Positions 1-8,234 of a stretch of DNA of 64,000 nt are shown one piece after another; the stretch's first letter is position 1; each line of letters starts with the position of its first letter. The DNA comes from Hyphomicrobiales bacterium (GTDB lineage: Bacteria; Pseudomonadota; Alphaproteobacteria; Rhizobiales; Rhizobiaceae). The DNA lies in NCBI GenBank assembly GCA_900467685.1, contig UBQX01000003.1, positions 265,863 through 329,862 of the forward strand, given 5' to 3'. The translations under genes were made by a program, and so were the position numbers. Under the pieces are notes generated by a model. The model was not told the origin of the DNA, did no database searches, and was given only the letters and a program-made list of their open reading frames with translations.

Positions 1-1
1 C

Positions 2-970
2 ATGAACCGCATGTTTTACTATTCCGCCGTCGCAGTCATACTCTCTGCCCCCCTTTTTTCGGAGAGCGTCCTGGCCAAGGATGTGGCGGGCTCCAAGGAT
101 CATCCGCTGGTCGGCCGCTACGCGGGCTCGGAGATCTTCGGCTACAAGAGCGGAGAGTTCAACGAGCAGCGCTTCATTACCTCACCCGTAAACCTCAAGA
201 CGGATGGCGAAGCTTTCACCGATGCGAACAGCATCAAGGTCGAGGGCAAGATCACGGACATTCGCTACAATGCGCCCAAGGATCGGTCGTCTCTGGAGAT
301 CATTCGCAATTACGAGGAGTCGCTGAAGTCCAAGGGCTTCGAAGTCGTTTTCTCCTGCGCCAACGAGACCTGCCTGAAAGAGAAGGGCAGTTCCTACCGC
401 ATGAGTTTCGCGGCCGGTGACGGGCAGATCAACTATCGCTATGGCGATGGCGTGCGCTATCTTCTGGCGAAGGCATCGAAGCCGACGGGCGATACCTATG
501 CCGCGGTTTTCCTGGGTGACAACAAGTCGGGGCCTCTGGTCCATGTGATTGTGGCCGATGTGAAGCCGATGCAGACGGGGCAGATCGCCTTTGTCGATGC
601 GGGTGCGATGGCGAAATCCATCTCCACCAGTGGCCACGTGACCCTCTATGGCATCCAGTTCGATTTTGACAAGTCCGACATCAAGCCGGAATCGCGGCCG
701 ACGCTGGACGAAATCGCCAAGTTCCTCAAGGCCAATAGCGAGGTCGCGCTGGTTGTCACCGGCCATACCGATGGCAAGGGCGGCTTCGACTACAATGTGG
801 ATCTTTCCAAGCGCCGCGCCCAGGCGGTTGCTGCCGATCTTGCCCAGCATTACGGAATTGCAGCAGCACGGTTGACGCCCTTTGGAGCCGGTATGTCTGC
901 ACCCATCGCCTCCAATGACGACGATGCGGGCCGCGCCAAGAACCGTCGCGTAGAACTCGTGAAGCGTTGA
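2..970 (+). CDS. OmpA-family outer membrane/periplasmic protein with N-terminal DUF4892-like domain
   Basis: The 322-residue product begins with a Sec signal peptide (hydrophobic stretch, cleavage near SVLA-KD at residue 25). Residues 33-200 resemble DUF4892 (start DHPLVGRYAGSEI) and carry a cysteine pair, FSCANETC, likely disulfide-bonded in the periplasm. The last 110 residues are an OmpA C-terminal domain: IQFDFDKSDIKPES, TGHTDGKGG and the closing NRRVELV that binds peptidoglycan diaminopimelate. It probably tethers the outer membrane to the cell wall. The ATG at base 2 directly precedes the signal peptide, so the gene looks complete, although upstream sequence is not visible. The next gene starts 8 bases after its stop. 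Confidence 0.85.
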   Translation: MNRMFYYSAVAVILSAPLFSESVLAKDVAGSKDHPLVGRYAGSEIFGYKSGEFNEQRFITSPVNLKTDGEAFTDANSIKVEGKITDIRYNAPKDRSSLEIIRNYEESLKSKGFEVVFSCANETCLKEKGSSYRMSFAAGDGQINYRYGDGVRYLLAKASKPTGDTYAAVFLGDNKSGPLVHVIVADVKPMQTGQIAFVDAGAMAKSISTSGHVTLYGIQFDFDKSDIKPESRPTLDEIAKFLKANSEVALVVTGHTDGKGGFDYNVDLSKRRAQAVAADLAQHYGIAAARLTPFGAGMSAPIASNDDDAGRAKNRRVELVKR

Positions 971-978
971 GACGCGAT

Positions 979-1428
979 ATGAGACTGTCGACCGTCGCAT
1001 CCTCCGCTCTCCTCTCGGTTCTGGCGGCCCTGCCGTCACGTGCCGAGGATATTTCCCACCAACCGGTCATCGTGCGCCCACTGGTGCTTGATGGAAAACC
1101 GATCGCTCCGGGCGGTGCGGTGTCGCAGATCTCGGGTCTGAAGAAGGGCGGAGATGGCTTCGTCTCCGTGCGCGCGGGTCCGTCCACAAAGGCGGAGGAG
1201 ATCGGGCGGCTGACGGAAGGATCGTTCGTGATTGCGGCGTTCGAGCCCAAGCGTGGGACGAGCGTCAGATTTATCGGCGTAATCTACGATCTCGACCACA
1301 CGTCAGAGACGCCGATGATGGAGCGGTGCGGTCTGCCCGAGGGGCCGCCTTATTTTGACGGAACCTATCAAGGCCCTTGCAAATCCGGCTGGGTTGCCGA
1401 GCGCTTCGTCAAGGTTCTGGCGGATTGA
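979..1428 (+). CDS. Secreted SH3-like domain protein
   Basis: About 149 residues. An N-terminal signal peptide (MRLSTVASSALLSVLAALPSRA) is followed by a bacterial SH3-like fold: GGDGFVSVRAGPSTKAEEIGRL, then CKSGWVAERFVKVL at the end, with two cysteines (CGLPEG and CKSGW) that could pair. SH3b domains of this kind usually bind cell-wall or other periplasmic ligands. I chose the ATG at 979, which gives a normal signal peptide; a TTG at 967 overlapping the previous stop is also possible. It is probably co-transcribed with the upstream OmpA-family gene. The substrate is unknown. Confidence 0.7.
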   Translation: MRLSTVASSALLSVLAALPSRAEDISHQPVIVRPLVLDGKPIAPGGAVSQISGLKKGGDGFVSVRAGPSTKAEEIGRLTEGSFVIAAFEPKRGTSVRFIGVIYDLDHTSETPMMERCGLPEGPPYFDGTYQGPCKSGWVAERFVKVLAD

Positions 1429-1439
1429 AAAGGCTCGCC

Positions 1440-1589
1440 GTGACACACAAGGCTTTACAGTTTCGGCAGGCAATCCTGCTCACGCTCTTTGCCGCCATGC
1501 CCTGCGGCGCTCGAGCCGATGAGGTCACGCCGCGCCCCATGCCTATTTACCGCGCCGTGGGAATGCCGGATTTCAGTCTGCCTGCTTGA
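1440..1589 (+). CDS. Possible small secreted peptide or truncated gene
   Basis: A 49-residue reading frame starts at GTG 1440, 11 bases after the preceding gene. It has a plausible signal peptide (LLTLFAAMPCGARA, cleavage before DEV) and only about 24 mature residues, which end as the frame runs tail-to-tail into the convergent gene (17-base overlap). It could be a real small exported peptide co-transcribed with its neighbours, or the 5' remnant of a longer secreted protein cut by rearrangement. No family recognised. Confidence 0.3.
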   Translation: MTHKALQFRQAILLTLFAAMPCGARADEVTPRPMPIYRAVGMPDFSLPA

Positions 1590-2109
1590 TCGAACCGACC
1601 GAAGCCTGGTCCATCTTGCGGCCCAGTGTCATGCCGATGACGGGCACAAGGCTGTCATTGACGCGCACGGAGATGGTCACGTTCAGTGTGTTCTTGTCCT
1701 TGAGGCGGGCAATCATCGCGCCGTTGAGGTTCTTGCGGTTGATGCCGACGATGACACGATTGCCGACGACGGCGCCCGAAACGATGTCGAGACCCTTGCC
1801 GTCAGACCCGTCGAGGAACGAGCCCTTGTAGCTTTCGCCGTTCCGCTCGATCGTGGCGGACATGGGCTGTGCGAAGACGCCGACGCGGCAGGAACCGTCG
1901 AGCTTCAGGCCAGCTCCCGTGGACTTGGATTCGCCCTTGAGATCGCAGGTAAACTTCGTGCCCTTGTATTTACCGGCAACGATTTCGCCCGGACCCTGCC
2001 ACACGCCGGCTGTGCTGTCGAAGAATTCACGATCGCCGGCATGAGCTGCGAGCGGCGAAACGGCGGCAAGCGCAAGAGCGGCTGCGGCAATGGAAAGCTT
2101 GACGGACAT
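1573..2109 (-). CDS. Conserved secreted protein of unknown function
   Basis: About 178 residues. The start at 2109 (MSVKLSIAAAALALAAVSPLAAHAG) has an AAGGAAG ribosome-binding site and gives a clean signal peptide; a longer proline-rich extension from 2163 is unlikely. The mature part (DREFFDSTAGVWQGPGEIVAGKYKG, then FTCDLKGES and DGSCRVG) is a small beta-rich domain with two cysteines, of a kind common as periplasmic proteins in rhizobia. No catalytic motif is visible. It stands alone on this strand. Confidence 0.7.
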   Translation of the reverse strand: MSVKLSIAAAALALAAVSPLAAHAGDREFFDSTAGVWQGPGEIVAGKYKGTKFTCDLKGESKSTGAGLKLDGSCRVGVFAQPMSATIERNGESYKGSFLDGSDGKGLDIVSGAVVGNRVIVGINRKNLNGAMIARLKDKNTLNVTISVRVNDSLVPVIGMTLGRKMDQASVGSIKQAD

Positions 2110-2313
2110 CGGACTTCCTTGAACGGGGGCAAGCGCTGGTACAGGCACCGGAACTGGCTTCAAGTCTCGCGCGGATTGGTTAATGGACTATGAAAAACAG
2201 CTGTCCAGGGACCGTTTCCCCAAGGTTATCCGCAACGTTGCGGACAACAGGCGAAGCACTCGAAACACTTCCTGATTTGAGGCGGTAACCCAAAATTCCC
2301 GGCTTGTCCAACG

Positions 2314-3357
2314 TCACCTTGGCGTTTTCGAAGCATCCTTCAGGACATTGAGGAAGTCTGTGACCTTTGGGCGACGGATTTCGGCAAAATCCATCGGGCG
2401 GCACAGATCCATGGCCGCAATTCCGATGCGTGCGGTCATCAATCCATTGGCAACGCCTTCGCCGAGCCGAGCTGAAACCTTGGACGCAAGACCGTGGCCC
2501 AGCACCTGCTGGATCGCATCGTCGCCAACGGCGATTGCGCCCGTCACAGCCAGATGCGCGACCGTTTCGCGCAGCAGGCGAATGAGGCCGAAGAAGCCGG
2601 GGCGACCGCCATAAAGGAAGGCCAGCATGCGGATCAGTCGCGCGGCCTCGAAGAGTACGTATCCGATATCGACTAACGCCCGTGGACTAACGGCAGTGAC
2701 CACGGAAACGCGGCGCGCCGCATTTGCGATCATGCGGCGGGCTTCCTCGTCCAGCGGCGAAAGGAGCTCACTTTCGGCAAGCGCCATCATGCCGGGATTG
2801 TCGATGATCTCGCGAGCGTGATCCTCGAGCGCCTTTCGGCCACGGGCAGTTTCCGGGCGGTGAGCCAGATGGGCGGAGAGCGCCTTGACCGTCTTTGTAG
2901 CTTCGTCGCGGCTCTTGGAACGTGCGGCGTCGCGCGCTTCCTGTTTGAGAGTCTGGATATTGGTGAGGCTTTTGAGGCCATAGAGTTCGCGGGCGACAAA
3001 GCCGATGGCCGACAGGACCAGGACGGCAACGGCGGCCAGCGCCACATAGCCGAGCCAATCCTCCCGACCGAAGAGATCCTTGACGAGGCGGTCGATCCAG
3101 AGGCCGATGCCCATGGAGACCAGCACGCCAAGCGCACCGGAGAAGATCTTGAAGAAGGGAAAGCGGCGGGCGGGTTTCAGCGTGCCGGTTTCGGCGATGC
3201 GTCGTTCCGCATCGATGCCTTCGGCTTCGAAAATGTCCTCTTCCAGCGGGGTTTCCACGACACCGTTGTCGAACCAGGCGGGGCGACGCTGGGCGGTCTC
3301 GACCGTTGTTTCGGGCGCATCGGAGAAATTCATGGGTTTGCGGGGCGCATCGCTCAT
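2314..3357 (-). CDS. YcjF-like (TIGR01620/DUF697) inner membrane protein
   Basis: 347 residues. A hydrophilic N-terminus (residues 1-65) is followed by two transmembrane helices (about 72-90 and 100-122), a soluble region rich in Arg/Glu, and a hydrophobic C-terminal domain with GAIAVGDDAIQQVLGHGLASKVSARLGEGVANG, typical of the YcjF/DUF697 family. The start codon overlaps the stop of the YcjX-like gene by 4 bases (ATGA), so the two are translationally coupled. The YcjX/YcjF pair is widespread in proteobacteria and linked to envelope stress, but its biochemical role is not established. Confidence 0.85.
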   Translation of the reverse strand: MSDAPRKPMNFSDAPETTVETAQRRPAWFDNGVVETPLEEDIFEAEGIDAERRIAETGTLKPARRFPFFKIFSGALGVLVSMGIGLWIDRLVKDLFGREDWLGYVALAAVAVLVLSAIGFVARELYGLKSLTNIQTLKQEARDAARSKSRDEATKTVKALSAHLAHRPETARGRKALEDHAREIIDNPGMMALAESELLSPLDEEARRMIANAARRVSVVTAVSPRALVDIGYVLFEAARLIRMLAFLYGGRPGFFGLIRLLRETVAHLAVTGAIAVGDDAIQQVLGHGLASKVSARLGEGVANGLMTARIGIAAMDLCRPMDFAEIRRPKVTDFLNVLKDASKTPR

Positions 3358-4823
3358 GCCAGCCGGTCTCCAATGAGAAATTCGATGGCGCGGTCCAGCC
3401 GTATATGCGGCAGCGTCATTTCGAGCCCGCCGCTGGTGCCAAGCTCGGGCGGGCGGAAGCGGACAGCGGTGAAATCGCCGGGTTTCAGCAGGCTGGCATG
3501 GCCGGCGCTGTCGAACAATGTTTCCGGATCCTTTGGCAGGTCGCCGGGGAAGATTGCGGTGCGGCGCTTGCCGTCGAAGCGCTCGCCGTCGATCACTTCG
3601 CCCTCGATAGGCGTGCCGCTGATGACCGGCAGATCCTCGCCGCCATGCTTCACCGTCGCCTCGCGCGTGGCGCGGACGGAGGCAAGCGCCACCGTTTCGA
3701 TGCCGGCACCCGACATGCCGATGCGGGTGAGAGCGCCGGAGACGAGGCGGCGGGTGAGCAGTTCCAGCCGGTCATGGCTTTCGTGATGCAGGTGATCGGC
3801 CTTGGTGGCGGCGATCAGCACCTTGTCGATGCGGCGCGTCAGGATCGAGGAGAGAAGATTGCCCTTGCCAGCGCGGAAGCAGGACAGCACGTCGCCAAGT
3901 GCATGCTCCAGATCCTTGAGCGCCTCCGGACCGCGATTGACGGCCTGAAGCGTGTCGACCAGCACGATCTGGCGGTCGAGCCTTGCGAAGTGATCACGGA
4001 AGAAGGGGCGCACGACGATCGACTTATAGGCCTCGAAGCGACGCTCCATCATCGCCTGATACGAGCCCTTCGGCGCGGGTCCGTCGGTGAGGCGGATGAG
4101 TGGCGCAAAGGTGAGCGCCGGCGAGCCTTCGAGATCGCCGGGCATGAGGAAGCGGCCGGGAGGCAGCATGGAGAGAGAGCGTTCGTCAGACTTGCAGGCC
4201 TTCAGATACGCCGCATAGGCTTGCGCCATATCGCGCACGACGAGTTCGTCGGCGGGCGAGGCCGGGTCAAGGCGTTCGGCCAAACCCAGCCACTCACGGG
4301 CCAGCGGGCCACGGATTTCGGAGCGGGAAAGCGCCAGAGCATTCTTCGAGAATTCCGCATAGTCCTGGCCGAGCAGCGGCAGATCCAGCAGCCATTCGCC
4401 GGGATAGTCGACGATATCGATATTCAGCGTGCCGGGCCGGAAGAAGCGGTTCCAGCCGCTGGCGCTTTCGTAATGCACGGTCAGGCGCATTTCGGAAATC
4501 GAGCGCGTCGAGTCCGGCCAGATGCGCTTTTCCACCATGTCGCGGACATGATCCTCATATTGAAAGCGCGGCACGGCATCGTCCGGCTGAGGATCGAGAT
4601 GGACGGATGAAACGCGGCCCTGATGCAAGGCGCGAACCAGAGGCAGGCGACCGCCATAGACGAGATTATGCACGAGTGCGGTGATGAAGACGGTCTTGCC
4701 GGAGCGCGACAGGCCGGTAACGCCAAGCCGCAGCGAGGGATTGACGAGGCCCTTGCCAAGATCGGCGAGGTTCTCCGCCGCAATCAGCACGTCATCCGTC
4801 AGCGATGTCAGGGAAGGGGTCAT
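3354..4823 (-). CDS. YcjX-like (DUF463) P-loop NTPase
   Basis: About 489 residues. The Walker A motif GLSRSGKT lies near residue 43 and is followed by FITALVHNL, exactly as in the DUF463 family. DIVDYPGEWLLDLPLL acts as the DxxG-type switch (DYPGEW), and VDTLQAVNRG and AATKADHL look like the later G-domain motifs. I placed the start at the ATG at 4823 (MTPSLTSLTDD) because family members begin this way; an in-frame ATG at 4853 would add ten residues. It forms an operon with the downstream YcjF-like membrane protein, which probably recruits it to the inner membrane. Confidence 0.85.
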   Translation of the reverse strand: MTPSLTSLTDDVLIAAENLADLGKGLVNPSLRLGVTGLSRSGKTVFITALVHNLVYGGRLPLVRALHQGRVSSVHLDPQPDDAVPRFQYEDHVRDMVEKRIWPDSTRSISEMRLTVHYESASGWNRFFRPGTLNIDIVDYPGEWLLDLPLLGQDYAEFSKNALALSRSEIRGPLAREWLGLAERLDPASPADELVVRDMAQAYAAYLKACKSDERSLSMLPPGRFLMPGDLEGSPALTFAPLIRLTDGPAPKGSYQAMMERRFEAYKSIVVRPFFRDHFARLDRQIVLVDTLQAVNRGPEALKDLEHALGDVLSCFRAGKGNLLSSILTRRIDKVLIAATKADHLHHESHDRLELLTRRLVSGALTRIGMSGAGIETVALASVRATREATVKHGGEDLPVISGTPIEGEVIDGERFDGKRRTAIFPGDLPKDPETLFDSAGHASLLKPGDFTAVRFRPPELGTSGGLEMTLPHIRLDRAIEFLIGDRLA

Positions 4824-4915
4824 GCGGGCTCGCGGGTCGGCGGGATCATGCATGAGATATAGGTGACGCGCTCGTGTGGTTCAATCGAGGCGCCGCCACA
4901 GCCTGACGCGCGGCC

Positions 4916-6109
4916 TCAATCCTCCGGTGCCGGGCCGGCATAGCGGGCGCGGGGGCGGATGAGGCTTCCTTCGGCGTTCTGTTCGAGCGCATGCGCGATC
5001 CAGCCGACGGAGCGGCCGACGGCGAAGAGGGCGAGGGCGCTGCCGCGCGGCAGGCCGAGGGCGCGCCGCAGCGACACGAGGGCGAAATCGATATTGGGGC
5101 GCTTGCCGGCGGTGTCCTCCATGACGGCGATCAGGTCGTCGCGGCTCGACTCGCGGGGGAGGAGGGGAAGAAGCGCTTCGGCGCGCGGATCGCCTTCCGG
5201 GTAGAGCGGATGCGAGAAGCCCGGCACGCCATCACCGCGCCGCAGCCGTGTCTCGACGGCGGCGGCGGCACTTCCCGCCTGCCGTACGTCGTCGAAGAGG
5301 AGTTCCACGAGGCTGGTCGTCCCGCCATGCAGCGGCCCGCTGAGTGCCGAGAGGCCTGCATTGATACAGGCCCCAAGCGAGGCGCCGGTGGAGGCGACGA
5401 CGCGAACGGCGAATGCGGAGGCATTGAGTTCGTGGTCCGCCAGGAGCACGAGCGCGCGGCGGATGAGGTCTCCGCCGACATCGCCGCATTCCCACTCACG
5501 CGCCAGCTGGCTGTGGACAGGCGTGCCATCCGGGGAACTGCAGCTTGCCGCCCCTGCCATGGCGCGGATAAGAGAGGCGGCACCTGGCCAGAGCGCGCGG
5601 GCGTTCCGCTGCCATGCCGTTGTGCGCCCGGCAGCGACAAGCGGCAGCAGCGACTGGCAACGCTCTGTTAGCGGCAAGGCGCGAACGAGGTTTGTCATAT
5701 AGGGATCGAAACGCTCGGGTATGTTGGCGGGGTCGGCAAAGGGGTCAATTCTGCCACAATCCCACAATAGGCGGGCAGTGTCTTCGAGCGTCAAAGTTTC
5801 GGCGAGATGCGCGGCGTCGCGGCCGCGATAGTAGAGCCGGCCTTCATCGATCAGCGTGATGGCTGAAGGGAGTACGGGGAGGCCCCAGTCGAGTGTCGTC
5901 TCGGCAATGGCGCGGGGGCGGCGACCGACGGACTTGCGCTTCACGAGTTCGTCAATGTCGTAGGCGCTGTAAAGCCTGCGGCGCGGGTCCCCCTCGGATC
6001 CGGATGTGTGGATCTGGCCGCGACTCACGTATGCATAGAGCGTGGCGCGGCTGACGCCGAGAAGGTCGGCCGCGGTTTCAGCATCGATATATTGATCGGG
6101 TGCGGTCAT
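4916..6109 (-). CDS. Citrate synthase homologue fused to an N-terminal MerR/excisionase-type helix-turn-helix
   Basis: About 397 residues. Residues 1-60 are a winged HTH (YIDAETAADLLGVSRATLYAYVSRG, then DPRRRLYSAYDIDELV). The rest is a citrate synthase fold: ADHELNASAFAVRVVAST, GPLHGG (first catalytic His), GFSHPLY (second catalytic His, but the Arg of the usual GHR motif is Pro), PNIDFA (catalytic Asp kept) and RSVGWIAHALEQ. I chose the ATG at 6109; a TTG at 6134-6136 would add nine residues but lies inside an inverted repeat. The gene is divergent from a second citrate synthase homologue. It may be a metabolite-sensing regulator rather than an enzyme. Confidence 0.85.
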   Translation of the reverse strand: MTAPDQYIDAETAADLLGVSRATLYAYVSRGQIHTSGSEGDPRRRLYSAYDIDELVKRKSVGRRPRAIAETTLDWGLPVLPSAITLIDEGRLYYRGRDAAHLAETLTLEDTARLLWDCGRIDPFADPANIPERFDPYMTNLVRALPLTERCQSLLPLVAAGRTTAWQRNARALWPGAASLIRAMAGAASCSSPDGTPVHSQLAREWECGDVGGDLIRRALVLLADHELNASAFAVRVVASTGASLGACINAGLSALSGPLHGGTTSLVELLFDDVRQAGSAAAAVETRLRRGDGVPGFSHPLYPEGDPRAEALLPLLPRESSRDDLIAVMEDTAGKRPNIDFALVSLRRALGLPRGSALALFAVGRSVGWIAHALEQNAEGSLIRPRARYAGPAPED

Positions 6110-6119
6110 CGAATACACA

Positions 6120-6136
6120 TTGATTGGTTGAATCAA
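6120..6136. promoter_or_regulatory. Perfect 17-bp inverted repeat, candidate operator of the HTH-citrate synthase
   Basis: TTGATT-GGTTG-AATCAA, with 6-bp arms perfectly complementary around a 5-bp spacer, lies between the two divergent citrate synthase genes and just upstream of the HTH protein's start. An AT-rich stretch (6143-6152, ACTATATATT) follows. MerR-like and excisionase-like HTH proteins bind dyads in such divergent promoters, so this is the natural site for autoregulation. Confidence 0.55.
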
Positions 6137-6204
6137 GATTGACTATATATTCTTCGCTGACAGGATCGTGTTCGTCAACACGAGTTCCGTCGCGAGGTTA
6201 ATCC

Positions 6205-7317
6205 ATGAATATCCCCTTGAAAACGCTTGAGTCTCCGGCTGGTGACGTTTTTGCTGCCGGCCTTGAAGGCATTGTCGCCGCCGAAACCGTGCTTTCGCAT
6301 GTCGATGGCGCGGCGGGGCGGCTTGTCCTGCGTGGTCATCAACTGGAGCAGTTGGCAGACTGGTCTTTTGAGGCTGTGCTAGCGCTGCTGTGGCGCGATC
6401 TTGCGCGCGAGAACCTCGACGAGACGCAGATTCGCCTGCGGCTCGGTGCTGCGCGCGTGGTCGCCTTCGAGCGGATGACGTCGGCACTGCCGGCGCTGGA
6501 CGGCCTGTCGCAGGTCGAAGCGCTGCGGCTGCTTCTGTCGTTGCTGCCGGATGTCGAAACGGAGTGCCACCATCTGGTGGCTGTGGCCTCCGTACCGGTC
6601 TTCGCCGCGGCAATTGCCCGCCGTGGACGCGGGCTTGATCCGGTTCGTCCCGATGCATCGCTGGGGGCAGCGGCGGATTTCCTGCGGATGCTGCATGGGG
6701 CGGAGCAGGGGCCGGAAAAGGTGCGGGCGCTGGAGACGTATCTTGTCACGGTGGCTGATCACGGGCTCAATGCCTCGACCTTTGCAACACGTGTAATTGC
6801 CTCGACGCAGGCGGGTCTGTTCTCGTCCGTCATCGGCGGGCTTTGCGCCCTGAAAGGCCCGCTGCACGGTGGCGCACCGGGGCCCGTCCTCGACATGCTG
6901 GACGCCATAAGAAGCGAAGAGAATATCGCTCCATGGCTCACCGAGGCGCTCGACCGGGGAGAACGGCTGATGGGCTTCGGCCATCGCATTTATCGTGTAC
7001 GCGATCCGCGAGCGGATGCATTGAAACGTGCCGTATCGGCGCTGCGTGACACTGGCGGACGGATTGGTTTTGCCGAGAAGGTGGAGGCACAGGCGCTGGC
7101 GCTGCTGGCCGAACGGAAGCCGTTGCGCCCGCTGCAGACCAATGTCGAGTTCTACACTGCGCTGCTGCTGGAGGCTGTCGGTTTCCCGCGTGAGAGCTTC
7201 ACCAATGTCTTTGCCGCCGGCCGCATGGCGGGGTGGACGGCACATGTGCTGGAGCAGGACAGGGTGGGCCGGCTGATCCGTCCGCAATCACGCTATGTCG
7301 GACGGATGCCGGCCTGA
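6205..7317 (+). CDS. Citrate/2-methylcitrate synthase-family protein
   Basis: 370 residues with the full citrate synthase fold: ADHGLNASTFATRVIASTQ, GPLHGGAPG (first catalytic His), GFGHRIYRVRDPRADAL (second His plus substrate-binding Arg) and RMAGWTAHVLEQ near the C-terminus. The position of the catalytic aspartate, normally in a PNVDFY context, reads TNVEFY, an Asp-to-Glu change that may alter or weaken condensation activity. It starts at ATG 6205 behind a GAGG site and is divergent from the HTH-fused paralogue, whose substitutions are different. A housekeeping citrate synthase is presumably elsewhere. Confidence 0.85.
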   Translation: MNIPLKTLESPAGDVFAAGLEGIVAAETVLSHVDGAAGRLVLRGHQLEQLADWSFEAVLALLWRDLARENLDETQIRLRLGAARVVAFERMTSALPALDGLSQVEALRLLLSLLPDVETECHHLVAVASVPVFAAAIARRGRGLDPVRPDASLGAAADFLRMLHGAEQGPEKVRALETYLVTVADHGLNASTFATRVIASTQAGLFSSVIGGLCALKGPLHGGAPGPVLDMLDAIRSEENIAPWLTEALDRGERLMGFGHRIYRVRDPRADALKRAVSALRDTGGRIGFAEKVEAQALALLAERKPLRPLQTNVEFYTALLLEAVGFPRESFTNVFAAGRMAGWTAHVLEQDRVGRLIRPQSRYVGRMPA

Positions 7318-7332
7318 GCCGCCACATCAGGT

Positions 7333-7827
7333 TCAAGGCGTCAGCAGCGTTTCCAGCCGCCACGGCTCATTGCCCGTTCTGGTGAAAGCGGCCAGGCCCG
7401 CTGTCGGAAAGCCTGCCGGGATGTGGGCGTTTGCAGCCTTCATGCCAGCAAGTCGGCTGAAGGTCTCCTCGATCATCGGGTTATGCCCGATGATCATCAG
7501 GCTCTTGCCTTCTTCGACGCCGTTGCAAATGGACAGGTAATATTCCGGCCCTTCGCTGTAGAGATCGGGGTCGAGAATCACGTGCGGCGCGTGCTCCATG
7601 GCCGCCATGAACGCCGCTGCGGTCTGCCGGCAACGCTCCGCCGGCGAACAGACCAGCGTTGTCGGGCTCATATCCATGCCAACGGCGGCGCGACCGATGC
7701 GTTCGGCTTCCTGACGTCCCGTCTCGTCCAGCTGCCGCTCGAAATCGCGCTCACCCGGCTTCGGCCAGGCGCTCTGAGCGTGTCTGAGCAGGAAGAGACG
7801 ACTCGCGGCAAGGGAATGTGACTGCAT
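7333..7827 (-). CDS. SixA-like histidine phosphatase
   Basis: About 164 residues. The RHG-family signature FLLRHAQSAW is near the N-terminus, with CSPAERCRQTA (second Arg) and IIGHNPMIEE (second catalytic His), as in the short SixA branch of histidine phosphatases. E. coli SixA dephosphorylates phosphohistidine on PTS-type proteins. The start at 7827 (MQSHSLAASRLFLLRHAQ) fits the family; longer frames to 7926 add an atypical basic extension. Convergent with the citrate synthase gene, 15 bases apart. Confidence 0.8.
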   Translation of the reverse strand: MQSHSLAASRLFLLRHAQSAWPKPGERDFERQLDETGRQEAERIGRAAVGMDMSPTTLVCSPAERCRQTAAAFMAAMEHAPHVILDPDLYSEGPEYYLSICNGVEEGKSLMIIGHNPMIEETFSRLAGMKAANAHIPAGFPTAGLAAFTRTGNEPWRLETLLTP

Positions 7828-8234
7828 GAACCTTCGCTTGGGTCCGTATCGCATCGGCTCGGACCGGTTGAAGAGCGAAACCGCCCGATAAGTCCTCGCA
7901 GCAAATGATGCCGTGTACGTGAGCACATTGTGCCCTCAAAGGTCGCGAGTGGCAGAAATCTAGGTTGCCCGCCAATGCGGGTCAAGCTGGCCGAAAGGGT
8001 GAGAGGCCCCAAGCCCGTCAAGATGGTACATCCAGGCTGCTCAAGGCGCGCGACCGGGAAAGGCCGATGCCCAATCTGGTCATCAAATTGTCATAGCTAT
8101 TCAAAAGCTTGGCGAAATTTTAGGCGATTCGATTTTATCATGTTCAACCGTTGAAAGGCGGCATTCCTTGCTTGAACTGTGACTCCAATGTGGCTATACA
8201 CCCGCTGAAAGTGATGTTCTCCAGGAGAATCGCG
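7828..8234. other. Intergenic region between the SixA-like gene and dksA
   Basis: About 400 bases without a convincing gene. It holds the upstream region of the minus-strand phosphatase and, at its right end, the dksA promoter (8172-8200). Small frames present here lack ribosome sites and family resemblance. Confidence 0.6.
8172..8200 (+). promoter_or_regulatory. Sigma-70 promoter of dksA
   Basis: TTGAAC at 8172-8177 and TATACA at 8195-8200 are separated by exactly 17 bases, placing transcription start near 8207 and leaving a leader of about 28 bases before the TTG start codon of dksA. Confidence 0.65.
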
